Shown: positions 1 to 9,073, counted from the first letter of the stretch. The stretch: 64,000 nucleotides of DNA from Alkalibacterium subtropicum (GCF_900112455.1 NZ_FOLT01000002.1:248001-312000); one strand, 5' to 3'. The notes: generated by a model from the letters alone, not told the origin. Program-made: numbers and translations.

Positions 1-648
1 AAAATAGTTGGGGTGACGCGTGACGGACCACAGGCCGGACTGGAGCAGTTTCCCTGATTTCTTGTTGATATGCTGTCTCAACTGCTCATCCCCAATGACT
101 TCAAACAGGAGTCCGGTCAGAGCGATCAGCAAACCGGCGTAGACGATATACTGAGTGAAGCCTTCAAAGTCGAAATCATTAAATCGAATGATTGAATAGC
201 TTGCGGATCCGACGATAAAGTTTATGATTCCCTGAACCATGAAGACTCTGAAAAATGCAATGAGGACGACTTTGTCTCCCCATTCTTTGCGCCACTGGGC
301 ATAGCGGAAATCCTCAGGCTTGCCCCAATTCCGTTTCAGCAGTCTTAATGACAGTCTGAGTCCCCAGATAGTAATAAACCCGACAATAGTATAGGACAAC
401 ATCGTCGGATCGTCCGTCACATACAATGTGAGCCAGCTTCCAATCACAAATCCCAGTCCCCAGCCAATGTCTACAATCGAATTGTTCTTAATTGCTGTAG
501 CTATAAGGAATATAATGGTGAAGTAAACAAAAGTAAAGATCAGCGGAACAAGCAAGCCGTCTAGACCAATATTAGTAAATCCTTGCGTAGCTATTGCCAG
601 TGTTGCCAGAAACAGCAGGGGGTAAATAATAAGTCTTTTTTTATCCAT
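1..648 (-). CDS. DUF1295 family membrane protein, 3' part cut by window edge
   Basis: An open frame of 216 codons runs from an ATG at 648 to the first base of the window without a stop, so the gene continues outside. A good ribosome binding site (AGAGGTG) precedes the ATG. The product is hydrophobic with several membrane segments and ends, as far as visible, in GLWSVTRHPNYF, a signature of the DUF1295/steroid 5-alpha-reductase-like family. Members are integral membrane proteins of mostly unknown substrate. No operon partner is visible inside the window. Confidence 0.85.
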   Translation of the reverse strand, partial: MDKKRLIIYPLLFLATLAIATQGFTNIGLDGLLVPLIFTFVYFTIIFLIATAIKNNSIVDIGWGLGFVIGSWLTLYVTDDPTMLSYTIVGFITIWGLRLSLRLLKRNWGKPEDFRYAQWRKEWGDKVVLIAFFRVFMVQGIINFIVGSASYSIIRFNDFDFEGFTQYIVYAGLLIALTGLLFEVIGDEQLRQHINKKSGKLLQSGLWSVTRHPNYF

Positions 649-958
649 AGCACACCTCTTTGATTTTTTTGGCCGTCTCTCAAGACTCTCACAGAGAAAA
701 CGCCCATTTAACTTTATACAACTTGAGTATAACACTTCTTATTATACTCTAAAACACACATATTCAGTTAATGAGATGCAACCGAATTCTTCTTTATGAT
801 TATCTTTAAAATCTTCGGCTGGAACTTTATACGTATTCCGGTCATTTCTTCAGGTATACCAATTATGACGATGGCTATTGTTTTTTAACATATTTACATC
901 AGATGAGCCAAAAAAAGACATGAGAGCTTCTTCTCTTACCTGCCAACCATTCTGCTGT
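649..958. other. Intergenic, no gene seen
   Basis: About 310 bases between the DUF1295 gene and the YwaF-like gene, both on the minus strand. It should carry the promoter of the DUF1295 gene, but I see no convincing RNA gene, repeat or open frame here. A weak GC-poor hairpin with a T-run near 910-935 might end the upstream YwaF-like transcript. Confidence 0.4.
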
Positions 959-1714
959 TCAATCAGCTCGTTTCCTGACGTAGCGGAGTTTCGCCAGCAG
1001 ATACATCAGGAACATGACCATCGCTCCTATAATGGCAAGTGACAGAAGATAAACCGGATTGAATGTCATTCCAGATACTGTGACAGCAGAGCCGAGGTTG
1101 TATAAGTACTTTAAAGGCGCTGCCGCTCCCGGATCATTGGTAAAAAAATAATTAGTTCTTTCATTAAAAATATCAGTGAACCATTTATTTACGATAACAG
1201 ACAATACATACAGCGGCACCGTAATCGCATAAGCTTTTAAAAGGGCTCTCCGGTCGATCCGGATCATCTCTGTCAACAGCAGATAAAGCCCCGTCGCTAC
1301 GATCAGCATATGCCCTGAAACATAGGCAAGGCCTCGAATGCTGAGTACATTACTGTAGGTTTCCAGTGCACCGGCAAATATGACGGCTGCCAGACCTGCA
1401 GGTACAGTCAGGCACCAGGCGATCGCGTTTATCACACGAAAATTAGGGTTGATCGCAACGATGAGCAGGAGGATGTTGGCAAAGTGAGAGACATGGAAAG
1501 GGAAAACCTCAGGGCCTAAGCCTACAGTACTGAAAATATAAACTTGTCTGGTGGCTAATATGCCTACCAGAGTTATCCCCATCGCTATAGCAACGTATCG
1601 TTTGACAGTAAAGGGTTTGTCTTGAGTGAGTTTGTATAAAACAACGCCAACGACGAAAGGAAAAACGACCATAAAGTAATGGAACGCACTCCACATTTCA
1701 AACTGCATCTGCAT
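959..1714 (-). CDS. TIGR02206/YwaF family integral membrane protein, copy 1
   Basis: A 251-residue polytopic membrane protein with about six or seven hydrophobic segments. The N-terminus (MQMQFEMWSAFHYF) and the LGPEVFPFHVSHFANILL segment resemble the YwaF/TIGR02206 family of unknown function. The ATG at 1714 has a GAGAGGA site about 9-11 nt upstream; a second ATG two codons later is possible. It is followed 168 bp upstream by a close paralogue, so the two arose by tandem duplication. The role is not known; the family is widespread in Firmicutes. Confidence 0.75.
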   Translation of the reverse strand: MQMQFEMWSAFHYFMVVFPFVVGVVLYKLTQDKPFTVKRYVAIAMGITLVGILATRQVYIFSTVGLGPEVFPFHVSHFANILLLIVAINPNFRVINAIAWCLTVPAGLAAVIFAGALETYSNVLSIRGLAYVSGHMLIVATGLYLLLTEMIRIDRRALLKAYAITVPLYVLSVIVNKWFTDIFNERTNYFFTNDPGAAAPLKYLYNLGSAVTVSGMTFNPVYLLSLAIIGAMVMFLMYLLAKLRYVRKRAD

Positions 1715-1882
1715 ACTCTATACATCCTCTCAATCCTTTATCAGTTTCGCCGACAAGCCGAATTATCCGATTAGTTATCACAACTTCAGAGTAAGTACGG
1801 CAAAACAGCTCCGGCCTCTGCAAAGGTCAGGCTACTGTTTGAAAAAACCATTATTCACAATAATACATAAACTGATGTATCT

Positions 1883-2653
1883 TCAGTTAGCCAGTTTCCT
1901 GTGAGCTTCGGAACTCTGATTGACATATCGCAGTTTTGCCAGCAGATACATCAGGAACATGACCGCAGCTCCTACAACTGCCAGGGAAAGAAGGTAGACC
2001 GGGTTGAATGTAAGACCGAATGCTTCGATAGTGGAGCCGAGGTTGTATAAATCTTCTAAAGGCGTCCCCGCTTCCGGTGCATAGCTGTAGAAGTAATTGG
2101 ATTTTTCATCGAAAATAGCGACGAACCAGTTGTTCACCATGACCGACAGCACATAGAGCACCGCTAATACTTCATACGCCTTTAAAAGCGCTCGCCAGTC
2201 GATTTGAATCATTTTGGTCAGTAACAGATACAGCCCTGTCGTGACGATCAGCATATGCCCGGAAATATAGGCCAGACCTTGAGTATTCAGGACGTTACTG
2301 TAATTCTCCAGCCCATCGGCAAAAATGACTGAGACCAGACCGGCAGGAACATTCAGGCACCAGGCAATCGCGGCTGTTACTCGTAGATTAGGATTGACCG
2401 CAACGATAAGCAGCAAAATATTGGCAAAGTGACAGACCTGAAAGGGAAACACTTCGGGACCTAAACCGTCATTATTGAAAATGTAAATTTGTCTGGCGGC
2501 TAGTATGAGCACCAGGATGCTCCCCAATACTATTGCAACTTGTCGTTTTGCAGCAAAGGACTTATGCTGCGTCATTTTATATAAGATTATCGCAAGGACG
2601 AATGGAAAAATCATCATAAAGTAATGAAACGGACTCCACATTTCAAACTGCAT
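1883..2653 (-). CDS. TIGR02206/YwaF family integral membrane protein, copy 2
   Basis: Paralogue of the neighbouring downstream gene, alike over almost its whole length (MQMQFEMW versus MQFEMWSPFHYF, GLGPEVFPF, SGHMLIV, FNPVYLLSLA). An upstream in-frame TTG at 2671 would place the GAGGGGAG ribosome site inside the gene. The ATG at 2653, five bases after that site, is therefore the better start, giving 256 residues. Several membrane helices and no catalytic motif are visible. A perfect palindrome lies 41 bp upstream and could be its operator. Function unknown. Confidence 0.75.
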   Translation of the reverse strand: MQFEMWSPFHYFMMIFPFVLAIILYKMTQHKSFAAKRQVAIVLGSILVLILAARQIYIFNNDGLGPEVFPFQVCHFANILLLIVAVNPNLRVTAAIAWCLNVPAGLVSVIFADGLENYSNVLNTQGLAYISGHMLIVTTGLYLLLTKMIQIDWRALLKAYEVLAVLYVLSVMVNNWFVAIFDEKSNYFYSYAPEAGTPLEDLYNLGSTIEAFGLTFNPVYLLSLAVVGAAVMFLMYLLAKLRYVNQSSEAHRKLAN

Positions 2654-2694
2654 CTGCTTCTCCCCTCTCAACGTTGCTTCTTTTTCAGCTTAAA

Positions 2695-2708
2695 CCGAAA
2701 CGTTTCGG
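2695..2708. promoter_or_regulatory. Perfect 14-bp palindrome, possible operator
   Basis: CCGAAACGTTTCGG is a perfect inverted repeat upstream of the second YwaF-like gene. Its length and position fit a dimeric repressor site, but no cognate regulator is identifiable. Confidence 0.4.
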
Positions 2709-2949
2709 ATCACACGGCAATTTTTTTAAAACAACTAAAACTCTTTATATATATCATGGGTGGTTTTTCTAATTTTTTATCGCTCTCATTTACTTAATAT
2801 TATCATTCTTTGCAGATTATTCATAAGATTTGCATAGGACGTTTATTCCTCAAGAAGGTATCCAGCCAATATTTCCGCACAATTAGACCAATTAAAAAAC
2901 ACCTTCCAGAAGGAAAGTGCCTTGAAGTAATGTATAGAAACTTACTTAT

Positions 2950-2994
2950 TTAAAAATGATCGGAGCTTTTCGCATGAACTTTCGATCGTTTTTA
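2950..2994 (-). terminator. Rho-independent terminator of small peptide gene
   Basis: On the minus strand TAAAAACGATCG pairs with CGATCATTTTTA around a loop and runs into T residues, directly at the stop codon of the 28-residue peptide gene. Confidence 0.5.
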
Positions 2995-3078
2995 AGGTGT
3001 ATCGCTTTGGATATCTCTTCCGCCGCCACTTTGCTGTTTCTTTTTAATGACTTCTAGCATTTTTTCTTTTGCATTCAC
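2992..3078 (-). CDS. Small basic peptide, 28 residues (candidate)
   Basis: A GTG-started frame encodes a peptide with a charged N-terminal half (KEKMLEVIKKKQQ) and a Gly-rich hydrophilic tail (SGGGRDIQSDTP). A GGTGGG purine stretch precedes the start closely, and a hairpin terminator begins right at the stop. That compact arrangement with its own terminator makes it look like a real short gene rather than chance. I do not recognise the family. The weak, close ribosome site is the main doubt. Confidence 0.4.
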   Translation of the reverse strand: MNAKEKMLEVIKKKQQSGGGRDIQSDTP

Positions 3079-3157
3079 ATTTCCCACCGCCTTTTAACTA
3101 CTAATACTACTCATCTTAAATTTGATACCTGGAAAGTTTATGTCGACTCATGACCAG

Positions 3158-3192
3158 AAAAAAAGAACCCCTTCGAAAAGGAGTTCTTTTTG
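3158..3192 (-). terminator. Terminator of the rplM-rpsI operon
   Basis: AAAGAACTCC and GGGGTTCTTT form a hairpin followed by a T-run on the minus strand, 20 bp after the rpsI stop. Confidence 0.85.
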
Positions 3193-3211
3193 ATATTCGC
3201 AAAATGTAAGT

Positions 3212-3604
3212 TTAACGTTTTGAGAACTGTGGAGATTTACGGGCTTTTTTCAAACCTGGTTTCATACGTTCCTTCATGCGAGAGTCACGTGTCAATAAAC
3301 CAGCAGATTTAAGTGGTCCGCGGAAATCTGGATCTACTTGTAATAGCGCGCGAGCGATTCCGTGACGAGCAGCGCCTGCTTGTCCTGAGAATCCACCACC
3401 GTGAACATTGATTCTAATGTCGTAGCTGTCTACTGTATCAGTAACTGCTAGTGGCTGTTTTACGACTAAGTGCAAGTGTGGGAAGTTGATGTATTCAGTA
3501 ATATCTTTACCGTTAAAAGTGATTTTACCAGAACCTGGAGTCAAGATAACACGAGCTGTTGAGTTCTTACGACGACCAGTTCCGAAATATTGTACTTGTG
3601 CCAA
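3212..3604 (-). CDS. rpsI: 30S ribosomal protein S9
   Basis: A 130-residue protein, the usual length, with the S9 signatures [12 protein letters not shown] near the start, [23 protein letters not shown] in the middle (quoted in part) and the basic C-terminal tail ending SPQFSKR, which reaches toward the P-site tRNA in the ribosome. It is the second gene of the conserved rplM-rpsI operon, starting 13 bp after rplM ends, with a terminator after it. Confidence 0.98.
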   Translation of the reverse strand: MAQVQYFGTGRRKNSTARVILTPGSGKITFNGKDITEYINFPHLHLVVKQPLAVTDTVDSYDIRINVHGGGFSGQAGAARHGIARALLQVDPDFRGPLKSAGLLTRDSRMKERMKPGLKKARKSPQFSKR

Positions 3605-3617
3605 TGGATGTCCCTCC

Positions 3618-4061
3618 TTAAATCAAGTTTGTGATGTCTAGTACTTCTGGCTGCTGAGCTTGGTTGTTGTGCTCAGGTCCAGCGAATACGTGCAGTTTTT
3701 TAAGCTGTTTGCGTCCTAAAGCGTTATGAGGAAGCATGCCTTTGATTGATGTTTCGATTAAACGTTCAGGTTTTTGAGCACGCATAGTACCAGCTGATAC
3801 TTGCTTCAAGCCACCTGGGTGTCCTGAGTGACGAGAATAAATCTTGTCGCTTGCTTTTTTACCTGTTAATTTAACTTCTGATGCATTTACTACGATCACA
3901 TGGTCACCCGTGTCGACGTGTGGTGTATACGTAGGTTTGTTTTTACCGCGTAAAATAGATGCTACGACAGTTGACAGACGTCCCAAAGGAACATCAGCAG
4001 CGTCGACAACATACCATTTACGTTCGATGTTGCTTTCGTTAGCCATAAATGTTGTACGCAC
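3618..4061 (-). CDS. rplM: 50S ribosomal protein L13
   Basis: L13 of the large subunit, recognised by [21 protein letters not shown] and [12 protein letters not shown]. The longest frame begins with TTG at 4076, but that would put the ribosome site GGAGGTT inside the gene. The GTG at 4061, about 7-8 nt after this site, matches the usual family start (MRTTxMA), giving 147 residues. It is co-transcribed with rpsI. Confidence 0.97.
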   Translation of the reverse strand: MRTTFMANESNIERKWYVVDAADVPLGRLSTVVASILRGKNKPTYTPHVDTGDHVIVVNASEVKLTGKKASDKIYSRHSGHPGGLKQVSAGTMRAQKPERLIETSIKGMLPHNALGRKQLKKLHVFAGPEHNNQAQQPEVLDITNLI

Positions 4062-4223
4062 GATCTTAACCTCCAAATTTTCTTTTCAAGTTTCAAATTC
4101 GCTAATTGTTGCTTTCCCTATCTTTTTTAGTACCGTTGAAAAAAGTATATGAGAAAGTCTTCGTTGTTTGTTCCAATAACAAGTTTCCGAGGCCTGTAGT
4201 GGCGGCAAACAATACCGTCTAAT

Positions 4224-4252
4224 AGCTTACCGCGAATAAGGTGAAAAGTCAA
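4224..4252 (-). promoter_or_regulatory. Promoter of rplM-rpsI with long leader
   Basis: TTGACT and TAAGCT are separated by 17 bp, and transcription would start near 4217. This leaves a leader of about 155 nt before rplM. Such leaders often hold an L13 autoregulatory structure in Firmicutes. I cannot fold it reliably here, so that part is an inference. Confidence 0.55.
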
Positions 4253-4455
4253 CCGTTATTTTAAAAAAATCTTATTTCTTTTCTCCTGATTTATTGACCT
4301 GTACGCCGTTTCTCAAAGGTCTTTTTATCCTTATATACCAGCCTTATGTGACTTCTATTTTCTTCAAGTGTGGTAGAATGAGCGTACAATGTACTTCATG
4401 TAACGTGCTGCTTTTCTTCTTTAACTATTTAGTAGATCGCGAAAGGGGTATAAAA

Positions 4456-5070
4456 ATGTCGAATGAATGGTGTTCAAGGTATTTCATTTTTAAAGATATG
4501 GATTTTGATTTCTGGAAAGGCGACCGCGTCCAGCTGCGGGCGATGAAAGAATCCGACGCTCTGTTAAGAAACGAAGAAACGCGTGACAGTAACGGTTTCA
4601 GACTGATGAACTGGGGTGTCGAAGCACCCAAAAGTCTTGAAATGGATAAAGCCGACGTTGCTGAATGGGTCGACTTTAAAGATTTTGAGAAGGGTCTTAT
4701 GTTTGCCATCGATAATCTAGAGGGGGAACATGTCGGAGCCATCTATCTCAATTCGATCGATATGAAGAACGGCACCTTCAGTTTCGGGATCCGCATCTAC
4801 CGGCCTTTCAGAAACAACGGGTATGCACAAGAAGCCATTCGTATTGTCCTGCGGTATGCGTTTTTCGAACAAAGACTCCAGAAATGCAATTCCGGCTGCA
4901 TCGAAGGGAATCTCGCTTCCCAGAAAATGCATGAGAATGTCGGCTTCGTTGTTGAAGGAAGTGTCAGACGCTCCATTTATATGAACGGCCACTATTACAA
5001 CGATTTGAAGCTCGGCTTGACGGTGGAAGAGTTTGTCGAGAACGAGAAGGCTTATTCAGATTCAAAATAA
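4456..5070 (+). CDS. GNAT family N-acetyltransferase (RimJ/RimL type)
   Basis: A 204-residue protein with the GNAT fold features: an LRAMKESDA-type start of the domain, the acetyl-CoA-binding region around IYRPFRNNGYAQEAIRIVL, and the C-terminal ENVGFVVEGSVRRSIY motif typical of the RimJ/RimL branch. The open frame extends upstream to 4294, but the ATG at 4456, after GAAAGGGG, is the likely start. The acceptor (protein N-terminus, amino acid or small amine) cannot be told from sequence. It stands alone with its own terminator. Confidence 0.85.
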   Translation: MSNEWCSRYFIFKDMDFDFWKGDRVQLRAMKESDALLRNEETRDSNGFRLMNWGVEAPKSLEMDKADVAEWVDFKDFEKGLMFAIDNLEGEHVGAIYLNSIDMKNGTFSFGIRIYRPFRNNGYAQEAIRIVLRYAFFEQRLQKCNSGCIEGNLASQKMHENVGFVVEGSVRRSIYMNGHYYNDLKLGLTVEEFVENEKAYSDSK

Positions 5071-5087
5071 TACTGTATTCAACGTAT

Positions 5088-5135
5088 AGTCGTTCGTTGT
5101 CAAAGGATCACTCCCGATGACGAACGACTTTTTGT
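5088..5135 (+). terminator. Terminator after the GNAT gene
   Basis: AGTCGTTCGT pairs with ACGAACGACT around a loop, followed by TTTTT. Confidence 0.85.
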
Positions 5136-5226
5136 GATCCACCTATTTTAAACCTTTTAGCACCCTTGTATTAATATTATACTTTATGTATATATTTTAT
5201 TGAAAATTAAAAAAGGAGGAATCAGT

Positions 5227-5424
5227 TTGTACCTGATACTGTCTATTTTCATTTCAGTTTTACTTACTTATGTCTTATTTTTCATAGGAGACTTCGCCAT
5301 AATACTAGGCATTGGCATTCTGGCCGGAATTTTATTCAGGATCGTCTTTTTACTGGAAAGCATCAATAAGCATCTGGCGAGTCAGAATGAGCCTGTGAAC
5401 GACCCTCTACCCAGAAAGCTGTAA
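5227..5424 (+). CDS. Small membrane protein, unknown
   Basis: A 65-residue protein with two hydrophobic segments (about residues 2-19 and 21-43) and a short polar C-terminus. The frame opens at a TTG at 5200, but a strong AAAGGAGG at 5212-5220 sits inside that part. The TTG at 5227, 6 bases downstream, is therefore chosen. No domain is recognised. A shared bidirectional terminator follows. Confidence 0.6.
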   Translation: MYLILSIFISVLLTYVLFFIGDFAIILGIGILAGILFRIVFLLESINKHLASQNEPVNDPLPRKL

Positions 5425-5447
5425 GAACTCGCTGTACATATTTCAAT

Positions 5448-5488
5448 AAAGGAACACCCTCCGGAAAACTCCAGAAGGTGTTCCTTTT
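5448..5488. terminator. Bidirectional terminator
   Basis: AAAGGAACACC and GGTGTTCCTTT form a stem flanked by A- and T-runs, serving the small plus-strand gene and the convergent ykoFEDC operon. Confidence 0.85.
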
Positions 5489-5495
5489 GATTTAT

Positions 5496-6206
5496 TTATA
5501 CAAAAATGATTCCCAAAGCCACGATCATGGCGGGCAGTCCGACCGCAAAGAGGATATCTCTGCGTTTGACCGTCATCTGAAGCAGCATGACACGGTCTTC
5601 GCTGAAGCCTTTGGACTCCATGGCCAGAGACAGCCGTTCGGACCAGCGGATCATGCGGACCAGCATCGTGAACAGCGGTTTCGTATCAAACGGCTTGACC
5701 GGTATGTTCCGTACTTGAAGAGCCAGTTTGGAGTTCTCGTGTTCTCTCTGGATAAGCGAGGTCAAATTGATCGCCGTCAACACGGCATAGCCCATTTTCA
5801 TCGGCATCTTAGCCTGCTGGATAAAACTGGCCACCAGTTCCTTAGCATCTGTGGTCAGACTGTAGCTTATGCCAAGCATGGCAAAGGACAGGATACGCGT
5901 CCCGAGAGTCAGCCCGTTGACCACATCTCGGCCGCCTCCTGAAACTGCTGCAGTGTTTGAAGCCGCGAACTGCGCCTGTTCTGAACTGAACAGCCAGCCG
6001 GTGAAAAAGTAGCTGAGCGAAATCAGCGCGATCGGCAGCATGGCTTTCAGCAGCGTTGCCGGATTTGTTCGGCTGGACGTCAATAGAAAGAAGACGCAAA
6101 GCAGGGCAACGATGAGATTGATTTCCCACCTGAACGTCAGGCCCAGCAGGATCGAGGCGGCAAGTATCCCAATGGTTTTTACTGTTGGATTGATCGCATC
6201 GATCAC
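5496..6206 (-). CDS. ykoC: ECF transporter T component (energy-coupling transmembrane protein)
   Basis: A 236-residue CbiQ/EcfT-type membrane protein that couples the ATPases to the substrate-binding S component. Five or so membrane helices are visible, and the coupling-helix motif appears as AMESKGF near residue 200, a variant of the usual A-R-G signature. It overlaps ykoD by 4 bp and is the last gene of a ykoF-ykoE-ykoD-ykoC operon under a TPP riboswitch, so the transported compound is thiamine or its hydroxymethylpyrimidine precursor. Confidence 0.88.
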   Translation of the reverse strand: MIDAINPTVKTIGILAASILLGLTFRWEINLIVALLCVFFLLTSSRTNPATLLKAMLPIALISLSYFFTGWLFSSEQAQFAASNTAAVSGGGRDVVNGLTLGTRILSFAMLGISYSLTTDAKELVASFIQQAKMPMKMGYAVLTAINLTSLIQREHENSKLALQVRNIPVKPFDTKPLFTMLVRMIRWSERLSLAMESKGFSEDRVMLLQMTVKRRDILFAVGLPAMIVALGIIFV

Positions 6207-7669
6207 CTTACCCGCCTCACTTTCTTCTCTTTTATTTCATAGATCTGGCTGGCATAGGCATCCACCAGCTCGCGGTCATGACTGGTAAACAGACACGAGA
6301 CGCCTTTCTCGCAGAGTTCATGCAGCTTGTCCATGATCTTCTTCCCGTTTCTGGCATCCTGGCCATACGTCGGTTCGTCTATCAAAAGTAGATCCTGATC
6401 TCCGACTGTCATGCATAGAACGGCCAGACGGCGCTGCTGACCCTGACTCAACAGCCAGGGCGACTGACCCGCTTTATCTTCGAAGTGATGCTGATTCAGG
6501 ATATCTTCTGCCTGGCTTTTCGCTTCTTCCTCAGCCGCCAGGTCCCAGGACGTGAGGCTCAATGCCAGTTCATCCACTACATTGGTTTTTACGAACTGCA
6601 GGGACGGATCCTGAAACACCAGACCGATTTTGGCATACAGATTTTTCGGCTTCTGCGTCTTCACACTCTGCCCGTTAAGACGGATCTCCCCGGTATAAGG
6701 GGACACATTCAAAATGGCCTTGAAAAGTGAGGTCTTTCCGATACCGCTCGGTCCAACCAGAGCTGTCAAAGAGCCTTTATTCAAGTTGAGCTGTGCTTCT
6801 TCGATCAGGGTATTGCGCTGCTTCTCTTTTCTGAAAAAAGATTTCCTGACTGTTTTTTCGTGGTAGATCGATACCTTGTCCAGCTCCAAAAGGATTTCTT
6901 CCGATGCTTTATTTTTTTCAGGCATGGACATTTCTTCCACAAGGAGCCCCGCCTCAGTCATAAGTCTGTTTTTCTGTTCTTCTGAACCGACCAGCGATAA
7001 GTCATGCAGCTGCTGCTTGTCGTCGAGCATGAGCCAGCGGTCGACCCATTTCCACCGTTTGATATGGTGATCGATGATGATGATCGCTTTTCCTTTTGCC
7101 GTCAGTTCTTTCATGTAGCGGATATAGTCCTGCATCGTTGCTTCATCCACGTTTGCGAACGGTTCATCCATGATGTATAAAGGGACATCTACCAAGTCCG
7201 CACAGACAAAGGCCGCACGCTGCAGTTCACCGCCTGACAGATCATCAAAGGACCGGTCCAGCAGATACGTCAGATTGAAGTGTCCGGCTTTTTCTTCAAT
7301 GATCTCGTCCATCTCGTTCGCATCGACACGGCTGTTTTCCAGACAGAAGACCATCTCTTCGCGCAGGGTCTTCATACTGAAAGACAAGCGGGCATGCTGG
7401 AAAATCGTCCGGACAGACGTTGACCGTTCAACGACCGACTGGTGATGGACGTCTTCATCATTGATTTTGATATGCGAAACGATCTGTTTCCCGCCGTTTT
7501 CCGGAAAGTAGCCGTTGATGACATTGCCCAGGGTACTTTTCCCGCTCCCGCTGCCTCCGCAGAGCAGGATGATTTCGCCAGGATACAGGTCGAAACTGAC
7601 CGAATCCAGACGTTTTTTGCCGCCGATCTGAAAGGACAAGTCTTTAACAGATAAGGTCGGCTTACTCAT
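6203..7669 (-). CDS. ykoD: Duplicated ECF transporter ATPase (thiamine/HMP)
   Basis: Two ABC ATPase domains are fused in one 488-residue chain. The first has Walker A GGSGSGKST, signature LSGGELQ and Walker B IMDEPF. The second has GPSGIGKTS, LSQGQQRR and LLIDEPT. This double-domain form is typical of YkoD. The frame opens further upstream at a TTG (7687), but the ATG at 7669 with a GTGAGG site is the better start and overlaps the ykoE stop by 8 bp, implying coupled translation. Confidence 0.92.
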   Translation of the reverse strand: MSKPTLSVKDLSFQIGGKKRLDSVSFDLYPGEIILLCGGSGSGKSTLGNVINGYFPENGGKQIVSHIKINDEDVHHQSVVERSTSVRTIFQHARLSFSMKTLREEMVFCLENSRVDANEMDEIIEEKAGHFNLTYLLDRSFDDLSGGELQRAAFVCADLVDVPLYIMDEPFANVDEATMQDYIRYMKELTAKGKAIIIIDHHIKRWKWVDRWLMLDDKQQLHDLSLVGSEEQKNRLMTEAGLLVEEMSMPEKNKASEEILLELDKVSIYHEKTVRKSFFRKEKQRNTLIEEAQLNLNKGSLTALVGPSGIGKTSLFKAILNVSPYTGEIRLNGQSVKTQKPKNLYAKIGLVFQDPSLQFVKTNVVDELALSLTSWDLAAEEEAKSQAEDILNQHHFEDKAGQSPWLLSQGQQRRLAVLCMTVGDQDLLLIDEPTYGQDARNGKKIMDKLHELCEKGVSCLFTSHDRELVDAYASQIYEIKEKKVRRVR

Positions 7670-8249
7670 TGACCTCACCCGTATCAAGGTTCTGATTCAA
7701 AATCCCCGCTTCATCCAGTTTGTCACAGATGAGCTTGGACAGATAGCCTGTGAAGAATAACGAGCTCAACAGGCGTACCACGAATATCGCCGCAACGATC
7801 CGCCAGTCCATGGCCAGGTAGTTGCTTCTGAAACCTGTCCAGAGAAAGGACAGCAATGTGGCAGAAAACGCTGAAAGAATGGTCATTTTGTAGGAATACT
7901 TTTCATATTTGGTAAAAGTGAACGGCAGTTCCACGCCCACACCCTGGATAAAGGCAGAGACAAGGACCATGACACCGAACATGTTGCCTAAAAGGACTTC
8001 GATCAGTGCCGCGATCACTTCGGTCACGATCCCGACGACAGGCTTGCGGATGAGATAGGTCGTAATGATCGCCGCCATGAACCAGATGCCGTAAAACGGT
8101 TCATAGCCCAGTATCCCTAAGCCCATCGGCGTCAGTACTGTCGTCAAAGCGGTGCCGGCATAGACAGCCAGCAGGTAGATGATCCCGAACAAGACAGAAA
8201 TCAGGGCCATCAGCAAATAGTCACGCAGGGTCAGTTTGTTTTTATTCAT
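7662..8249 (-). CDS. ykoE: ECF transporter S component YkoE
   Basis: A 195-residue protein with about five or six membrane helices and the position expected of YkoE, the membrane-embedded substrate-binding subunit for thiamine/HMP. A GGAGAAG site precedes the ATG, which overlaps the ykoF stop by four bases. Its ATPases and T component follow in the same operon. Confidence 0.88.
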   Translation of the reverse strand: MNKNKLTLRDYLLMALISVLFGIIYLLAVYAGTALTTVLTPMGLGILGYEPFYGIWFMAAIITTYLIRKPVVGIVTEVIAALIEVLLGNMFGVMVLVSAFIQGVGVELPFTFTKYEKYSYKMTILSAFSATLLSFLWTGFRSNYLAMDWRIVAAIFVVRLLSSLFFTGYLSKLICDKLDEAGILNQNLDTGEVNE

Positions 8250-8875
8250 TTGACTTCTCCTTCCGGTACGTTGCAGAGGAGAGTGAACTGGCTGACATAG
8301 TGACTGACTTCCTTGCCGACTGTGTTCGAGACGTATTCCAGGTAGTCAAAGACGTCCTGAACGCTTCCGCCCAAGTTGGTGCCGTAGTGGCCTGAACCTG
8401 TCACGACACCGCGGTCGATACCTTCGTTGACGACCTTTTCGATCGTTCCCATGTAATTGTCGGAGCCCATCGGATAAAGGGCAAATTTTCCAATGACCGG
8501 AAAATCGATGTTTTGCGTTTGTTCTTTATTAATTTTTGGATTCTCAAGTGCGAGCGTATAATCGCTGTCGCTGTCACCGGGGCACCCTTTGGATACCGTG
8601 GCTTCCAGCGTCATGTGCACTCCTTCTCTATAGGCATAAACATACGCGGCTTTCAGTGCATCGAACACCGCTTCTTCTTTTCCGCGATAGACTGTTGAAA
8701 TATGGTCCGTTTCTGCCCATACTTTCGATAAATCGACTTGCTTTATTGCATCTAGAATAATCGCGATAAAATCATCACTCATCGGTGACAGATTGAATCG
8801 CGCGCCTGTAATTCCCATAGTGGAACCAGGCTTTCCAGCAGAACATTTTCCGTAGTTGACATAGTTTTTTGACAT
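8246..8875 (-). CDS. ykoF: YkoF thiamine/HMP-binding protein
   Basis: A 209-residue protein matching Bacillus YkoF in key stretches: SPMSDDFIAIILDA, KVWAETDHISTVYRG, KGCPGDSDSDY and FALYPMGSDNYMG. YkoF has two ferredoxin-like repeats that bind thiamine/HMP, visible here as two related halves. The frame opens 16 codons earlier, but AGGAGGAG lies just before the ATG at 8875, which is therefore the start. It is the first gene of the riboswitch-controlled operon. Confidence 0.92.
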   Translation of the reverse strand: MSKNYVNYGKCSAGKPGSTMGITGARFNLSPMSDDFIAIILDAIKQVDLSKVWAETDHISTVYRGKEEAVFDALKAAYVYAYREGVHMTLEATVSKGCPGDSDSDYTLALENPKINKEQTQNIDFPVIGKFALYPMGSDNYMGTIEKVVNEGIDRGVVTGSGHYGTNLGGSVQDVFDYLEYVSNTVGKEVSHYVSQFTLLCNVPEGEVK

Positions 8876-8931
8876 GAAAAAAACTCCTCCTAACGAAAAA
8901 AATCCATAGGAAAGAGCCATCAATATATAGA

Positions 8932-9012
8932 TCTCCCTACGCAGCCATTACGCTGATCAGGTTACTGGTCTGATATACATCACTCTCAGCCTTCTTGAAA
9001 AGACTCCCAGGA
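8932..9012 (-). promoter_or_regulatory. TPP riboswitch
   Basis: Read on the minus strand, the conserved thiamine pyrophosphate aptamer blocks occur in order: GGGAGTC, GGCTGAGAG, ACCTGATC and GCGTAGGGAG. It lies between a promoter and ykoF, so thiamine pyrophosphate should switch the ykoFEDC operon off. Confidence 0.95.
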
Positions 9013-9044
9013 TCATTCGTATTTAATTTTTTTGGTACATGAAG

Positions 9045-9073
9045 ACTATAACAAGTAGAACGTGAAAACGCAA
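9045..9073 (-). promoter_or_regulatory. Promoter of the ykoFEDC operon
   Basis: TTGCGT and TATAGT with 17 bp between them lie just upstream of the TPP riboswitch. Confidence 0.65.

Noticed and set aside
4062-4076. TTG start giving rplM five extra residues
   Set aside because: It would place the GGAGGTT ribosome site inside the coding region; GTG at 4061 fits the family start.
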